Source: Taenia hydatigena (Eukaryota; Platyhelminthes; Cestoda; Cyclophyllidea; Taeniidae). Taken from it: DNA of 64,000 nt. Positions 62,576 to 64,000 of this stretch are shown here, piece after piece (position 1 is the stretch's first letter; every line of letters begins with the position of its first letter). The translations under genes were made by a program, and so were the position numbers. Under the pieces are notes generated by a model. The model had not been told where the DNA came from. It did not search any database and was given only the letters and a program-made list of their open reading frames with translations. Location: the NCBI GenBank assembly GCA_036345935.2, contig JADWOT020001669.1:155346-219345 (forward strand), written 5' to 3'.

Positions 62576-63193
62576 AAAGCAACGAAACGGCATTTGAAGG
62601 CCTTCTTGTAAGAGTAGCGTAATGCGCGCATCGCGATACCTCCACCCTCTTCATCACAATAAATGCGGTAGCATTACCTTTTCAGCACGCTGAGGCAGCA
62701 CGAGAAGCCTCCTTACTTTCAAGATGAATGGGGGAAAATGTCTGCATGCACGCATGCTCGCCTACCCAAACCACCATCAGCACAACCCCAGTACAGGAAG
62801 GTAAGGCTTAATTTTGCGAACAGCGTGTGCTCCATAACAATACAATCCTAACAGTGGTAACTAGTGGTGTAAATGCTTTATGTGTAGTGAAAGCAACGAA
62901 ACGGCATTTGAAGGCCTTCTTGTAAGAGTAGCGTGATGCGCGTATCGCGATAGCGCCACCCTCTTCATCACAATAAATGCGGTAGCATTACCTTTTCAGC
63001 ACACTGAGGCAGCACGAGGAGCCTCCTTGCTTTCAAGATGAATGGGGGGAAAATGTCCGCATGCACGCATGCTCGCCTACCCAAACCGCCATCAGCACAA
63101 CCCCAGTACAGGAAGGTAAGGCTTAATTTTGCGAACAGCGGGTGCTCCATAACAATACAATCCTAACAGTGGTAACTAGTGATGTAAATGCTT
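62576..63193 (+). repeat. Tandem direct duplication, 304-bp units
   Basis: 62576-62879 and 62890-63193 are nearly identical, offset 314 bases and separated by 10. The unit begins aaagcaacgaaacggcattt. Segment 1 has a single diverged copy at the matching place (about 36290-36615), so the duplication is private to segment 2 and recent. Confidence 0.9.
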
Positions 63194-64000
63194 CATTAGC
63201 ATGTTTCCAAAGAGGGTTTAGGAGGAGAAGGAGGGCGATTGGCGTTGCAACTCCCTTATCCCATTCGATGTCTACCTGCTCGTACTCTTCTGCTAGAATG
63301 TTATGGAAGTGGGATTTGATTGCTACTGAATTGGCGCTCGGTAGGAGTTACATATCGAGGTGGATATTGGATCGGATATTGGCTAGGGTAGCAGGAGGGT
63401 TGAAGACAGTCCGAGACCGAATAAAGGGGGCGATGAGAATACGAAGGAGAAAAGGGGTATCTGTCTGCATTTGATTTGCTAATTAAAGCACTCTGCCACG
63501 TTATCAACAAGATGATGATGGTATTTCATAAGAAGACGCGGTCATTGGCGAGTCGTGAGCAAGTTCCTCAAAGTAATGTGATGGAAGGTAAGGAGGGAGA
63601 GCACCCTTTTCCTTACAATTGCCAAACCAACTATCACTTCTTTAACAACTAGTCGTAAGCGATGTGAGGAAGAAGGGTGATTAAGAATGAAAATCCACCT
63701 GCCAGACGATGACTTTGCTGTTCATCGACCCACTTATCCGCCCACCCACAAAGTCCCGCAAGCAGTGTAACCGCTTACACTTGTCAACTTCTCATAACTG
63801 ATGAGCCAAATCTGACTCAACCTAATAAATTGTGGCATTGCCATCGCGCACAAACCTGCTACATGCTTCTACGATATTCTCCTTAGAATAAATTTATTAG
63901 CATTTGCAACTGAAAGACTTGAGAAGTAACGCGAATCCGCTCAGAGGACGTGACGAAGTCATGGAAGGCGCCTAGCCCTGAATAATTATGTCCGTTTTCC

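Larger units (their letters stand above)
51561..64000 (+). repeat. Large segmental duplication, copy 2 (runs off window)
   Basis: Direct-orientation partner of 23760-37410. It keeps the same order of marker blocks, including the 60-base conserved block (55665-55724), the GC-rich patch (about 58770-59250), the SINE-like head (61684) and the (GGA)n block (62180). It lacks the TRIM-like element and the solo LTR of copy 1, and has a private 304-bp tandem duplication. It holds no long open frame. The A+C-rich to G+T-rich change of the plus strand recurs near 61.2 kb but is weaker than in copy 1. Confidence 0.85.

Overview
The window looks like flatworm nuclear DNA, most likely from a tapeworm (cestode). 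It is AT-biased, gene-poor and eukaryotic: GT-AG introns, no operons or ribosome binding sites. It contains one intronless, divergent Hsp70 of the kind amplified in tapeworms (no EEVD tail), decayed Ty3/gypsy pieces, a small non-coding LTR element resembling the TRIMs described in taeniids, and long repeats. The species cannot be fixed from the sequence alone.

Left part (1-9.7 kb): two diverged, head-to-head copies of an F-box gene resembling FBXO4. The minus-strand copy (3028-4083) is intact when read as two exons. The plus-strand copy (8588-9686) keeps the same tiny first exon but carries one in-frame stop. The DNA around and between them shows no other convincing gene. From 9.7 to 18 kb there is a TG microsatellite and little else. 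From 18 to 23 kb there is a repeat-rich stretch: a diverged direct repeat, an inverted copy of it, and a badly decayed gypsy fragment on the minus strand.

Central and right part: a segment of about 13.6 kb (about 23.76-37.4 kb) recurs in the same orientation from 51.56 kb to the window end. The two copies are diverged but alignable by eye along their length. Neither holds a gene I can name. They share a (GGA)n block, a tRNA-like SINE-type head, a GC-rich patch with overlapping reading frames, a 60-base block that is almost identical, and a similar strand-composition change (A+C-rich to G+T-rich). Copy 1 also carries a complete small LTR element (34117-35017: LTR, primer-binding-like site, non-coding interior, polypurine tract, LTR) and a solo LTR. 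Both are missing from copy 2 and account for most of the length difference. A further solo LTR lies just outside at 37.6 kb. Copy 2 has its own recent 304-bp tandem duplication.

Between the two segments lie a 5'-truncated, frameshifted gypsy pol remnant (38.17-39.77 kb, minus strand) and the one clearly intact single-exon gene, the Hsp70 (41272-43152, plus strand). The likely functional genes are therefore the Hsp70 and the minus-strand FBXO4-like gene. No pathway links them. I found no CRISPR array, rRNA, genuine tRNA gene or bacterial-type system.
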